NCBI RefSeq assembly: GCF_937898475.1
Contig: NZ_CALEJS010000015.1
Coordinates: forward strand, 1 to 64,000
DNA length: 64,000 nt
Source: an uncultured Chitinophaga sp.
Lineage (GTDB): Bacteria; Bacteroidota; Bacteroidia; Chitinophagales; Chitinophagaceae
Direction of reading: 5' to 3'
Shown here: positions 16,492 through 26,600 of the stretch, piece after piece
Numbering within the stretch: the stretch's first letter is position 1
Layout of the letters: each line of letters begins with the position of its first letter
Notes under the pieces: generated by a model
What the model was told of the DNA's origin: nothing
The model's database searches: none
What the model saw: the letters and a program-made list of their open reading frames with translations, nothing else
Made by a program: the position numbers and the translations under genes

Positions 16492-19400
16492 TTAGAATGT
16501 TGCGGATACCCCGAAGGTGATTGATTTCAGTATGGGATAGTTATTGCCGTTACCCACCGATCCATTGGAAACGATCCTGTCTGAACCGCCGATACTTTCA
16601 GGATCTATATCATGGGTGTGTTTAAAGATGGGCGACCAGGTCCACAGGTTTTCGCCGGAAATAAATATCCTTGTATCGTAAAGGCTGATCTTTTTCACCA
16701 GGTTGGCGGGCAGATGATAACCCAGCTGGATATTCTTCAGGCGTACATACGCTGCGTTCTGCAGGTACTTTGTCTGGTTCTGCGCCAGTTCATTACTACC
16801 TGCAGCTTTGTATCCTGCAAACCGGGGAAAGTAGGCATCCGGGTTCTCAGGCGACCACATTTTATCTAACTGGTTCACCGTTGCTTTGTAGTAAGGAGAT
16901 GCATATTGCCCCCAGAATGTACCTGTGGCGGCAATCGGGTACCAGTCGCGTTTGCCTACGCCTTGTATAAAGGCCCCGAAAAAGAAGCCTTTCCAGTCGG
17001 CATCCATGCTGAACCCATACGTATAATGCGGAAGAGAATTGCCGATGATCCGCCGGTCGCCGGGGTTGCCCACGGTATTATTACCGGCATCTATAACATG
17101 ATCGCCGTTCAGGTCAGCGAATTTAATGTCGCCAGGTGCGAGTGTACCTGTGTTAGACGCTTTTACCAGGATCTGTTTGGGTGAATTGGCGATATCTTCT
17201 GCAGAAGTAAAATAACCGGCATTCTGATAGCCCCATATCTCACCAATTTGCTGGCCTACATAATAATCAGACAACCTTTTTTCCGGGTTATTGTATTTGG
17301 TGATCTCTGCATTATAATCCGCCAGTGTTGCCCTGAAACTATAATTCAACGGCGCACCGGAAACGTTGAACTTGTCGCGCCAGGAAAGCGATAATTCCCA
17401 GCCCGTTGTTTTCAGATCGGCATAGTTGCCTTTGGGCGACGCTGTTCCGAAAACGGTGGGCAGTGAGGGCCCTAAGGTGAACATGTTCAGCGTTTTCCTG
17501 GTGTACATATCACCTGAAAACGACAGCCTTCCATCCAGCATACTCAGGTCTATACCAAAGTTCTGGGTTCTGGAAGTTTCCCAGGTTAAACCATTCGGTA
17601 ATACGCCCGGCGCACTGGTGGCCTGCGGACGAATACCATTCAGGATGCGTCCCAGCTGGCTGATATTGAATTGCTCCTGGAACACGTAAGAGTCGATGCT
17701 GCCATTACCCAGTGAACCGTAAGAGCCACGGAACTTCAGGTCTGTGATGATCTTCGGGGGGATATGCCAGAAAGGTTCGCCAGATACCCGCCAGCCTGCA
17801 GATACCGAAGGGAAGAAGGCATAGCGCTGATTGGAAGGGAATTTGGAAGAACCATCATAACGGCCATTGCCTTCCAGCAGGTAACGGCCCTTGTAATCGT
17901 AGTTCAGGCGATAGAATCCGCCTACCACATTCCATTTGTCCCAATCTCCTGACGTAACGATAGACTGGCCCAATGCTAAGTTGATGTTGTCCGCATCGGG
18001 ATAGGCCAGGCCGTTACGCTGAACGGCTGTACTCTGAAAGGTGGATTGCTCGTAGTTGAAGCCGGCCAGCACCTTGGCATGATGGCCGCCGTTCAGTTTC
18101 GGTTCAAACTCGCCGTAAATGTTGGTGGCAATGTATTTGGTTGGTTGAATGGTCAGGGTGATATCATTGAACGCCGAGCCAACATATTCAATTACCCCCG
18201 GCTTGCGGCTATAGGGCACCGGCACCCTTTTCACATAAGTATTATTGTCGGTATTCTGGAAAGTAAAGTCGCCTTTTATCCTGAACTGATCGTCAATAAA
18301 GCGGGCTTCAAACCCGGTAGTGTTGCGGAATACTCTTTTGTCAAAATCGTAACCATTCTTGCCATATACAAAATCGCCCACCGTATAGGCAGCGGAGTAG
18401 GTCAATGTTCCATCCGGGTTATACAGCGGCGCTACCGTGTGTGCTTCTGCCGACATGTTGATCCAGATACCGCCGCCTTCGCCCACATTCAGGGGGTTAT
18501 GATACTTCATGGAAGAATAGTCTGCATTGTTGTATACTTTCAGCCATGGGAACACCTGCAGTGATCCTTTAGCCCTGAAGTTGTAGATATTATAATCATC
18601 AGAATTATACCTGAAAAGGCCATCCTGCTGGTATAGCCGTCCTGTTATCAGGAAGTCGGCTTTGCCGCTGCTGCCGGAAAGAGAAAGGTTATGATCTCTT
18701 GCCTGGGTATGATCCTTGTAAAGTAATTTGTACCAGTCGGTGTTGGCATAATATACATACTCACCTGCACTGTTCACATCCACTTTAGGCAAGCTGGGAT
18801 CTGCATCTCTTCGTTGTAATTCCGCCAGGTATTCTGCAGAGAACTTTACAGTCTTGTTGATATTCTGTGCGGTCTGTGAACTGCCATACCAGGCAGTGTA
18901 AGCTTCGCTGAAAAGGCGGGCAAACTGGTAGCCGTTGGTAACCAGCTCGGGCAGGGTAGTAGGACTTTTGAACGACTGGTTATAGGAATAGGTAATGCTG
19001 ACCTTATCTTTTGAAGGACTTTTAGTGGTGATGAGCACCACACCAAAAGCAGCCCTGGCGCCATAGATAGCGGCAGATGATGCATCTTTCAGAACGGTCA
19101 CACTGGCAACATCGTTCGGGTTGATACGGCTGGGATCACCTTCCACACCATCTATCAGCACCAGCGCATTGCCTCCCTGGCCGATGGAGGTAGTGCCACG
19201 GATGTTGTAGCTGGGTGATTGAATGGGTTTACCATCGCCGGGCACCAGGTTTAAATTAGGCAATAAACCCTGCAGACCCTGGGTAAGGTTGGGAAGCGAG
19301 CGGTTTTCCAGCGCTTTGGCAGACACCTGGTCAACAGCGCCCGTAAGGTTGATCTTCTTCTGCGTACCGTAGCCTACCACCACCACTGCGGAAAGGTCCG

Positions 19401-20016
19401 ATGCTTCAGGGGTGAGCGTTAAAAGCGCGGGCACGCTGCCTGCAGGATACTCCTGCAGCTGGTAACCAACGAAACTGAAAACCAGCACAGTTGTTGCATC
19501 AGGAACCGTGATGGAATACTTGCCATCCGGGCCAGTCAACACGCCGTCTGTTGTTCCTTTCACCCGTATGCTTACGCCGATCAGTGGTTCGCCTCTTTCA
19601 TTCTGCACCTTTCCATTCACCGTGAGGGCCACATCTTCTGAGCTGACGTTTGTCAATTCCTTTTCCCTGATCAGGATCAGCTTTCCCTGGATCTCGTAGC
19701 TTAAAGGCTGATCCTTCAAATAAGTATCCAGGACTTCGGCTATGGTGGCATTCCTGAAATTAACATCCTTAGGGGAGATGCCTTTTATCTTATTCACCGA
19801 TACCAACACGTTGTATTCGGTTTGCTTCCTTAGTTCCCGGACAATTTGTTCAAAGCTTGTCTTTTTATGAACATAATTCACCCGCTGGGCAGCTACTTCT
19901 GCCCGGACCTGAAACAAGGCTGCGATGATTAAGACGACCGTTAGTTTCATAAAAACAAGGAGTTTATTCGTGCGGCCGATAGGCCCACAAAGAAAACGTG
20001 GATAAATGTTATACAT
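16492..20016 (-). CDS. SusC/RagA TonB-linked outer membrane transporter with STN signalling domain
   Basis: This 1174-aa protein has an N-terminal signal peptide ending near residue 43, then a secretin/TonB N-terminal (STN) domain (about 46-115) that talks to FecR. A carboxypeptidase-like domain follows (about 130-195), with a TonB-box-like VVVVGYGTQKK, the SusC plug (LVLIDGVEGDPSRINPNDV and LKDASSAAIYGARAAFGV) and the barrel. It imports the bound oligosaccharide with TonB energy and signals substrate presence to the FecR/sigma pair located upstream. Confidence 0.95.
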   Translation of the reverse strand: MYNIYPRFLCGPIGRTNKLLVFMKLTVVLIIAALFQVRAEVAAQRVNYVHKKTSFEQIVRELRKQTEYNVLVSVNKIKGISPKDVNFRNATIAEVLDTYLKDQPLSYEIQGKLILIREKELTNVSSEDVALTVNGKVQNERGEPLIGVSIRVKGTTDGVLTGPDGKYSITVPDATTVLVFSFVGYQLQEYPAGSVPALLTLTPEASDLSAVVVVGYGTQKKINLTGAVDQVSAKALENRSLPNLTQGLQGLLPNLNLVPGDGKPIQSPSYNIRGTTSIGQGGNALVLIDGVEGDPSRINPNDVASVTVLKDASSAAIYGARAAFGVVLITTKSPSKDKVSITYSYNQSFKSPTTLPELVTNGYQFARLFSEAYTAWYGSSQTAQNINKTVKFSAEYLAELQRRDADPSLPKVDVNSAGEYVYYANTDWYKLLYKDHTQARDHNLSLSGSSGKADFLITGRLYQQDGLFRYNSDDYNIYNFRAKGSLQVFPWLKVYNNADYSSMKYHNPLNVGEGGGIWINMSAEAHTVAPLYNPDGTLTYSAAYTVGDFVYGKNGYDFDKRVFRNTTGFEARFIDDQFRIKGDFTFQNTDNNTYVKRVPVPYSRKPGVIEYVGSAFNDITLTIQPTKYIATNIYGEFEPKLNGGHHAKVLAGFNYEQSTFQSTAVQRNGLAYPDADNINLALGQSIVTSGDWDKWNVVGGFYRLNYDYKGRYLLEGNGRYDGSSKFPSNQRYAFFPSVSAGWRVSGEPFWHIPPKIITDLKFRGSYGSLGNGSIDSYVFQEQFNISQLGRILNGIRPQATSAPGVLPNGLTWETSRTQNFGIDLSMLDGRLSFSGDMYTRKTLNMFTLGPSLPTVFGTASPKGNYADLKTTGWELSLSWRDKFNVSGAPLNYSFRATLADYNAEITKYNNPEKRLSDYYVGQQIGEIWGYQNAGYFTSAEDIANSPKQILVKASNTGTLAPGDIKFADLNGDHVIDAGNNTVGNPGDRRIIGNSLPHYTYGFSMDADWKGFFFGAFIQGVGKRDWYPIAATGTFWGQYASPYYKATVNQLDKMWSPENPDAYFPRFAGYKAAGSNELAQNQTKYLQNAAYVRLKNIQLGYHLPANLVKKISLYDTRIFISGENLWTWSPIFKHTHDIDPESIGGSDRIVSNGSVGNGNNYPILKSITFGVSATF

Positions 20017-20191
20017 TTGTACTCTTGGTTAGAATTGAAGATTTTTGTTAGCAGCAAATTTCATCTGTAGCCAGGCATCGGGCGGGGGTGTTCCACCACC
20101 TCCGCTTAATTTTTGGCAGCTGGTTAGGGATGTGATCAGTTTTTCTTCTTATTTCATAGTCTTGTGATTTTTTTAGTGGAATATATCTATA

Positions 20192-21376
20192 CTATTTAGC
20201 TTTTGATTTTGGCAGTACTTTAATTGTCTTTCCTTCTATCTTAAACCTTACCTCGCCGGTGATCTCCAGTACCCTCAGCACTTCCGATACATTGGAGTAG
20301 CGTGTAAGTCCCCCCAGGTAAGATTCCCGCGGTTTAAATCCTTCCTGGTACTGAATATCCACATCATACCAGCGCGCAATTTTGCGCATTACACTTTCGA
20401 GCGGTTCGTTGTTAAACAAGAAATTATCATTCTTCCAGGCCAGGGCTTCTTCCACATCCACAGTAAGCACCTTTGTAGCAGGACTGCCAGGCGTATGAAT
20501 GGCCTGCTGGCCGGGTTTCAGCACCAGATACTGGGTGGCTGTTTTAAGACCAATACTGCCTTCTGCAAGCGTTGTTTTAATCACAGGTTCATCATCATAG
20601 GCATTGATGTTGAATATCGTGCCCAGGTCTTCTACTACCTGGCCTTTAACGCTTACTTTAAACGGCTTATGTTCATCGTGCACTACTTCAAAATAAACCT
20701 GCCCTGTTATCTGTACACTCCGTTCATTACCATTAAATGCTACCGGGTAGCGGATAGAGGAAGCTGCGTCCAGTACAGCGATGGTGCCGTCGGCCAGTGT
20801 CAGTTCGTATTTCCCACCCCTGGGCGTTTCTACTGTATTGAAAAGATCTCCATTGGCAGCGGCTGCGGGATCATCGTTATAATGCAGCTGGCCATCTGCC
20901 CGTTTTATAATGGCAACACCGCCTTGCTTAGCCAGTAAACCATTTTTGCTTCCATTCAGCTGTACTTTCTCTCCGTTAGCAAGTGTTAAAACGGCTTTAT
21001 TGCCTCCCGGTGCTACATCCTGGATGGTCTGAACAACCTGGGCTGCCTGGCTGGCCGGTTGTTGATCCGGTTTACCCTGGAATACCCAATAGGCGCCAAT
21101 GGAGCAGATCAATACAACGGATGCCGCCGCTGCGATGCGTGGCCAAAGCCGTCTTTGCTTTGCTTCCGGTTGAACAATTCCCGCCTGCGAATGGATGCGG
21201 GCAAGCATCAGTTGTCTATGCTCCAGCGGCGTCAGGCCTATGTCGAAGATGATCTCGTCTGTATCTTCGCCTGCAAACCATTCGTCGAATTCGCGTTGTT
21301 CTGATACAGTAAGTGTTCCTTTCAGATACTTCCTGGCCAGGTGTTGAAGCCGCTCCCTGTTTGGAGGAATAGTCAT
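20192..21376 (-). CDS. FecR-family anti-sigma factor
   Basis: This 394-aa protein has a cytoplasmic N-terminus (sigma-binding, includes FDEWFAGEDTDEIIFD), one membrane helix (about residues 80-100, IAAAASVVLICSIGAYWVF), the periplasmic FecR domain (VETPRGGKYELTLADGT; VQITGQVYFEVVHDEHKPF) and a C-terminal DUF4974-type STN-like domain (about 325-390). It transmits the signal from the SusC STN domain to the FecI-like sigma factor encoded just upstream. Confidence 0.95.
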   Translation of the reverse strand: MTIPPNRERLQHLARKYLKGTLTVSEQREFDEWFAGEDTDEIIFDIGLTPLEHRQLMLARIHSQAGIVQPEAKQRRLWPRIAAAASVVLICSIGAYWVFQGKPDQQPASQAAQVVQTIQDVAPGGNKAVLTLANGEKVQLNGSKNGLLAKQGGVAIIKRADGQLHYNDDPAAAANGDLFNTVETPRGGKYELTLADGTIAVLDAASSIRYPVAFNGNERSVQITGQVYFEVVHDEHKPFKVSVKGQVVEDLGTIFNINAYDDEPVIKTTLAEGSIGLKTATQYLVLKPGQQAIHTPGSPATKVLTVDVEEALAWKNDNFLFNNEPLESVMRKIARWYDVDIQYQEGFKPRESYLGGLTRYSNVSEVLRVLEITGEVRFKIEGKTIKVLPKSKAK

Positions 21377-21469
21377 ACTGTGTTTTATTTTGGGTGCTTT
21401 TATATAGTAAGTACCCCGGATCGGCTAAAACCCGCAAAAAAAAATAAAAAAGTATTGAGAGGGGGAGGA

Positions 21470-22033
21470 TTACAGCAGGAAGTCGCCCAGGAAACTGCCA
21501 AATGCCGTGCGAAGTTTCCGGCGAACGCGTAAAAGATGAGCGTCTACGGCTTTTTCAGAGAGGTTAAGTTCAGCCGCAATTTCTTTGTAGGACTTGTCTT
21601 CGTTCTTCAGCTGGTACACCAGGCGGCTCTTTTCCGGTAGCTGGCTGATAACCATTTCCAGCCGCTCGCGGATCTCCTCAAATTCCAGGTACTCATGTGG
21701 GGATGTTGTCAGCGGAGCGCTTTTTACTGAATCTAAATCTACCGGGCTTGCAGCAGCCTTTTTGGCAAGCGTTTTAAGTACCCTGTACTTTATAGCAATA
21801 AAGAGATAGTTGGAAAAATCACCGTTGATGTGAAGACTGTCCCGTCTTTTCCAGAGTGAAACGAAAACATCCTGCACAATGTTTTCGGCTTCCATCAGGT
21901 CGCCGGTTTTCCGGAAAGCCAGGCTCAGTACCCTGTCCCAATAGCGGTTGTAAAGCACGTCGAATGCGCTGGCATTACCGTCCTGCAGTAAGCTAAGTAA
22001 TTTATGATCATCGAATGTGTGCAGCCCACTCAT
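21470..22033 (-). CDS. FecI-like ECF sigma factor of the GH92 locus
   Basis: This 187-aa sigma factor has region 2 (FDVLYNRYWDRVLSLAFRKT, IVQDVFVSLWKRR) and region 4 (KSYKEIAAELNLSEKAVDAH). It should activate the SusC operon when released by the FecR protein encoded 93 nt downstream. A good vegetative promoter precedes it (22051-22083). Confidence 0.95.
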   Translation of the reverse strand: MSGLHTFDDHKLLSLLQDGNASAFDVLYNRYWDRVLSLAFRKTGDLMEAENIVQDVFVSLWKRRDSLHINGDFSNYLFIAIKYRVLKTLAKKAAASPVDLDSVKSAPLTTSPHEYLEFEEIRERLEMVISQLPEKSRLVYQLKNEDKSYKEIAAELNLSEKAVDAHLLRVRRKLRTAFGSFLGDFLL

Positions 22034-22050
22034 TGTACAAAATGGTTAAA

Positions 22051-22083
22051 TAAAGCTATAAATAATTCTCCGAAATAAGCAAT
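22051..22083 (-). promoter_or_regulatory. Bacteroidota-type promoter for the sigma gene
   Basis: On the minus strand TTG (22082-22080) is followed after 21 nt by TAGCTTTA (22058-22051), close to the Bacteroidota TTTG-N19-21-TAnnTTTG consensus. It ends 18 nt before the sigma-factor start codon. Confidence 0.4.
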
Positions 22084-22153
22084 TGATTGTAGATTATATG
22101 TTAATTCCCCTGCCTGATTGAAAATGATAGCAATAAATTAAACTACTTAACAT

Positions 22154-22543
22154 ATGCATGCATCAGCTGCCAGCACGTTTTACAGAAAGTACATTGATTG
22201 CCTGAACAGCAGGAATTTAGGAGCGCTTTCGCAGTTTGTTAACAGCCAGCTCACCTACAATAAGCAGGAGATGCAATTACAGGATTATATAGACCTGCTT
22301 ACCGGGAATTTCAAAGACATACCCGACCTGTTTTTTGAAATTGGGTTACTTGTCTGCGATGATAACAAAATAGCAAGCAGGCTTATTTTCAATTGTACGC
22401 CTGTTGGTGAGTTCCTGGGCATACCGGTGAATAACAGGAGGGTGGTATTTTCAGAGCATGTGTTTTATGAGTTGTCGGATGGTAAGATCAGCAAGGTATG
22501 GTCGCTGATAGATAAAGACGCGATACGGGATCAGCTGATGTGA
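22154..22543 (+). CDS. SnoaL-like/ester-cyclase family protein
   Basis: A 129-aa single-domain protein with the cone-like alpha+beta pattern of SnoaL-type proteins: YRKYIDCLNSRNLGALSQFV helix at the start, then VGEFLGIPVNNRRVVFSEHV and FYELSDGKISKVWSLIDKD. Members range from polyketide cyclases to small-molecule isomerases and many have no known substrate. It is transcribed alone, divergent from the sigma gene. Confidence 0.75.
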   Translation: MHASAASTFYRKYIDCLNSRNLGALSQFVNSQLTYNKQEMQLQDYIDLLTGNFKDIPDLFFEIGLLVCDDNKIASRLIFNCTPVGEFLGIPVNNRRVVFSEHVFYELSDGKISKVWSLIDKDAIRDQLM

Positions 22544-22574
22544 CAAACCCACCCTTAATTGCCGCGCCCGCCTC

Positions 22575-23342
22575 TTACTTGCCCCGCCGCCCGAAAGCCA
22601 CGCCCGTCATTTGCTCACACAAGGCAAGGAATTGATCCTGCACGGCGGTATCCCTGGCTGCAGGCAGATATTGCGCTTTTCTTTTGTGGTAAAAATATTC
22701 ACCGCTTACCCTGGCCGCAGGATCATCGCTCACAGCCAGCCATACCTGCGTTTCAAATCCTTCTTCCAGGCTGTCGGGAGCGCCGGCGCCGCCCATTTTC
22801 GTAGGCACCCAACCGGGATTCACGGCATTGGCATAAACGTCCTCCCACAATCGTGCTACGGCCATTGCCAGGATCACATCGTGGAGCTTTGTATCAGCGT
22901 AAGACACATACTTATTTCCGGGGAGGATATTATTTACGTCCGGGTTGCCCTGTAGATGCATGCCGGAACTTAGGTAGATCAGGCGTTTGGGCGGGTGCAT
23001 TAAACTGGTAAGGATATACGGCGCCAGGCTGTTTACCGCCAGTAGAACCGGCAGGCCGTCTGTGGTGGTACTGTTCCGCGGCACGCGGTAGGCGCCCGCG
23101 TTGTGGATCACCGCATCAAAAGTGCCTGTGGCGTTCGCTTGCTCCGCCAGTTGTTTGGTGGCTGCAATTCCAGACAGGTCTGCTGTGAGCACAGCTGCCG
23201 CGCCCGGTACTTTTTCCATGGCCTGCTGCCCCCTGGCTTCATCGCGGGCATGGAGCACCACCTGGTGGCCCAGGGCTACCAGCGATTTGGCCGCTTCCAG
23301 GCCCAATCCATCAGCCGATCCCGTTATAAATATCCTTGCCAT
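22575..23342 (-). CDS. SDR family oxidoreductase
   Basis: This 255-aa short-chain dehydrogenase has the cofactor motif TGSADGLG near residue 7, HNAG near 85, catalytic serine in YLSSGMH and a YADTK catalytic Tyr/Lys pair near 149. HARDE after strand 2 suggests NADP(H). The substrate is unknown. A degraded AraC-like regulator fragment lies directly upstream on the same strand (23373-23516). Confidence 0.88.
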   Translation of the reverse strand: MARIFITGSADGLGLEAAKSLVALGHQVVLHARDEARGQQAMEKVPGAAAVLTADLSGIAATKQLAEQANATGTFDAVIHNAGAYRVPRNSTTTDGLPVLLAVNSLAPYILTSLMHPPKRLIYLSSGMHLQGNPDVNNILPGNKYVSYADTKLHDVILAMAVARLWEDVYANAVNPGWVPTKMGGAGAPDSLEEGFETQVWLAVSDDPAARVSGEYFYHKRKAQYLPAARDTAVQDQFLALCEQMTGVAFGRRGK

Positions 23343-23666
23343 AATAGTGCTAAGCTACTACTTTAAATAATGTTATGACTCCGTCAAAAACTTTTCCGTG
23401 TATACCTTCCAGTAGGCCGGCGCCTGTTGTTTAATACGTTCACGGCACTTTTTTCGAAATTCACCCGGAATTTTATCACATTTGCCGAATTTCCTATTGC
23501 CGGAAATTTTTAATAATTATCTTGCGCCGAATTGTGTGGGAACCATCACATCCTTTCGAACCATCTTCCGCAGAAAAGCCTTCCCTCAATCTAGTAATAT
23601 TTTAACCATCATATCCGATGAAAGAGCCTGGTATTATTGTTATTACCGGATACTCAATCATAAAAT
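23343..23666. other. intergenic stretch of 324 bases
   Basis: No intact gene is seen. The left part contains the C-terminal fragment of a possible AraC-type regulator (23373-23516). The rest should hold the promoter of the giant esterase gene, but I see no convincing consensus. Confidence 0.5.
23373..23516 (-). pseudogene. possible AraC-type regulator C-terminal fragment
   Basis: A 47-codon minus-strand frame without a start encodes FGKCDKIPGEFRKKCRERI followed by a basic/aromatic tail. It resembles the end of an AraC-family DNA-binding domain ('T-P-G-E-F-R-K'). The rest of the gene is absent. An AraC regulator upstream of an SDR gene is a common pairing, which gives slight support. Confidence 0.35.
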
Positions 23667-26600
23667 ATGATCAAATTCTACCTGCGATTACTGTTGCTGT
23701 TGATGATAGGGGCACAGACAGTATCGGCTCAAAAAGTGCTGGATCCGAATGATCCGGTAGTAGATTACAATGCAGCCAAACCTCCTGTGGAACCAGCCTG
23801 GGGATCCATCGGCAAGTGGGTAAGAACACCGCGGATGTCGTGGACGGCCACCTCTTACAAGTGTTATATCTATAAGGGGATGCAGTTCCGCCTTAAGTAC
23901 CCGAAGAACTTTAATGCAGCGGATACTTCCAAAAAGTATCCCATCATCGTTTTCTTTCATGGGGTAGGCGAGAAGGGCACCGTGTATGATAATGAGTATC
24001 AGCTTTACCACGGGGGAAAAGAATATATGAACGCCGTGGATGCAGGTACTTTTGACGGCTTCATCTTTTATCCGCAGAACCAGTTCGGCTATTTTGGACC
24101 CACCCATTATGACTACGCGTACGAACTGATCAACAACTTCTTTGTTCCGCAGTTGAACGTAGATCCGTTCAGGGTAACCGTAGCCGGTTTGTCCGGCGGC
24201 GGACAAGCCGTGTGGGATTTTATTTTCCGGTATCCCAAACTGGCGGCGGCGGCTACACCTATCAGCGCTGCCAATTCTTCTTATATCGGTTATCTCCCGA
24301 CTTATAAATTCACGCCCCTGTGGCATTTCCAGGGTGGGGTAGATCCTAACCCTCCCCCGGCCGCTGCGCAGGCTATTGCAGATGCAGCCGCTGCGGCAGG
24401 CGCCAATTACAAGCTCATAATTTATGCAGGCGCAGGGCACGGTGTGTGGGATAAAGCCTGGAAAGAGAAAGACTATTTCCCTTTCATGAACCGCGCACAT
24501 AAAGCCAACCCCTGGCCTTTGTACGGCAGAACGGAATTCTGCCCGGGAGATCCTATCTCTGATACATTAGGGCTGACCGCCGGTTTTGACGCCTATGAAT
24601 GGCGTAAGGATGGCGTAGTGATACCTGGCGCCAACCGCAACACCCTGGTGGTGAACAGCGTGGGTACCTACGACGCCCGTGTAAGGAACGGCAACCGCTG
24701 GTCTGCATGGTCGCCCATCCCCGTAGTGATCGGCATCAAACCGCCTACCCAAACGCCGGATATACAGATCTCCGGTATGATGAGCAACGTGCTTCCTACG
24801 CCCGAAGGCAAAGACAGTGTGGTGCTGCAGCTCCCCACCGGCTATACCAGCTATGTGTGGATGCTCTCCGGCGGCACCGATACATTGGGCCGTTCCAATA
24901 CCTTTACCGCACGCACACCGGGTAATTATGTTGCCAAGGTAGCGGAACAATATACCTGCTCCAGCATCTTCTCCAATCCTTTCCCGGTGATCAATGCCGC
25001 GGGTATCAATGTGCCCGATGCTGCGGGCGGATTGATCGCCACCGCTGCTTCCAAAACGCAGATCAAACTGAACTGGACCGATAATCCAAGTCCTGCATAC
25101 AATGAAACGCAGTTCGAGATCTATCGCGCTACTACCGCCGGCGGACCTTACACACTGGCAGGTAAGGTAAATGCCAATGTGGTTACCTATACTGATGGCA
25201 GCTTAAGCGTGAACACCCGCTATTATTATATTGTACGCGCGGTGAACGCCAGTGGCGCCTCCCCGGTAAGCAACGAAGCCAGCGCTACCACACTGGCAGA
25301 CGTTACGCCGCCCACCGCGCCCGGCAACCTGAAAGTAACGGGCAGCACTTCCAACGCCATCTATCTTTCCTGGACCAACTCAACAGATGATGTGGGGGTA
25401 GACCGGTATGATATTTACCTGAATGGTAAGAAAACATATACCGTACCCTTCACCTCCGGTACCAGCACCTATACGTTCATGGCCTATGGGCTGACCAACC
25501 GCCAGCTGTATAACATTGTAGTGAAAGCCAGGGATGCCAGCGGCAACGAATCTCCCGCCAGCAACCAGGTGTCCAGGGCGGCGATTGCCGACGGACTGTT
25601 TTACAGGTATTATAACGGCAGCTGGACCAACCTGCCTGACTACAAGAGTTTAACACCCACCAAATCGGGTATCAGCGCCAATGTGGATGTAAGTCCCAGA
25701 ACGCAGTCAGACAACTACGGCTTCCTCTGGGAAGGTTATATCAACATCCCGGTATCCGGCACCTATACGTTTGAAACCTATTCTGATGACGGCAGCAAGC
25801 TGTATATCGATCAGCCGTATGATTTCAACGCTACTCCGCTGGTGAGCAACGATGGTACGCATTCTGCCACTTCCAAGAGCGCTTCCGTATATCTTGATGC
25901 GGGTCCGCACCAGATTGCGCTCGCTTATTTTGAGCGCACCGGCTCCGGAGAAACCATGCAGTTGTTCTGGAAAGGCCCCAACATCAACCGTCAGCAGATC
26001 CCTGCCGCCTATTTCAAGGATTCGATCCCCATGGGCGCTGCGCCCGACACCCCCGCAGTGGTAAAGGTTACACCGGTAGCCCACAACAAGCTGACGATCT
26101 CCTGGACAGATAACCTGGACAATGAAACCGGTTTCGAAGTATACAGGAGCACCAGCGCTACAGGCACTTACGGTATCATTGCCACCACAGGGGCTAACGT
26201 TACCAGCTATACGGATACTACCGTAACGGCTAATAAGAGTTACTTCTACCTGCTGAAGGCCATCAACAACTACGGTACTTCGGGCGCTACCGCGTATGCA
26301 ACCGGTAAAACACTGGCCTTACCTGCCAAACCGACCGCGCCCAGCACGCTTACTGCTACGGCTGCAGCCGGTAACCGGATCAACCTGCAGTGGAAGGATA
26401 ACTCCACCAACGAAGATGCATTTGACGTATACCGCTCCGCCAATACCAACGCCAATTATGTGTTAATCGCCACGCTGCCTTCCAACGGCACCACGCAGGC
26501 TACCTATGTAGACTCTGCGCTGTTTGCGAATGCCAAATATTACTATAAGGTAACGGCCAGGAACGATGGCGGCGGCAATACCTCTAACCAGGTTACGGCC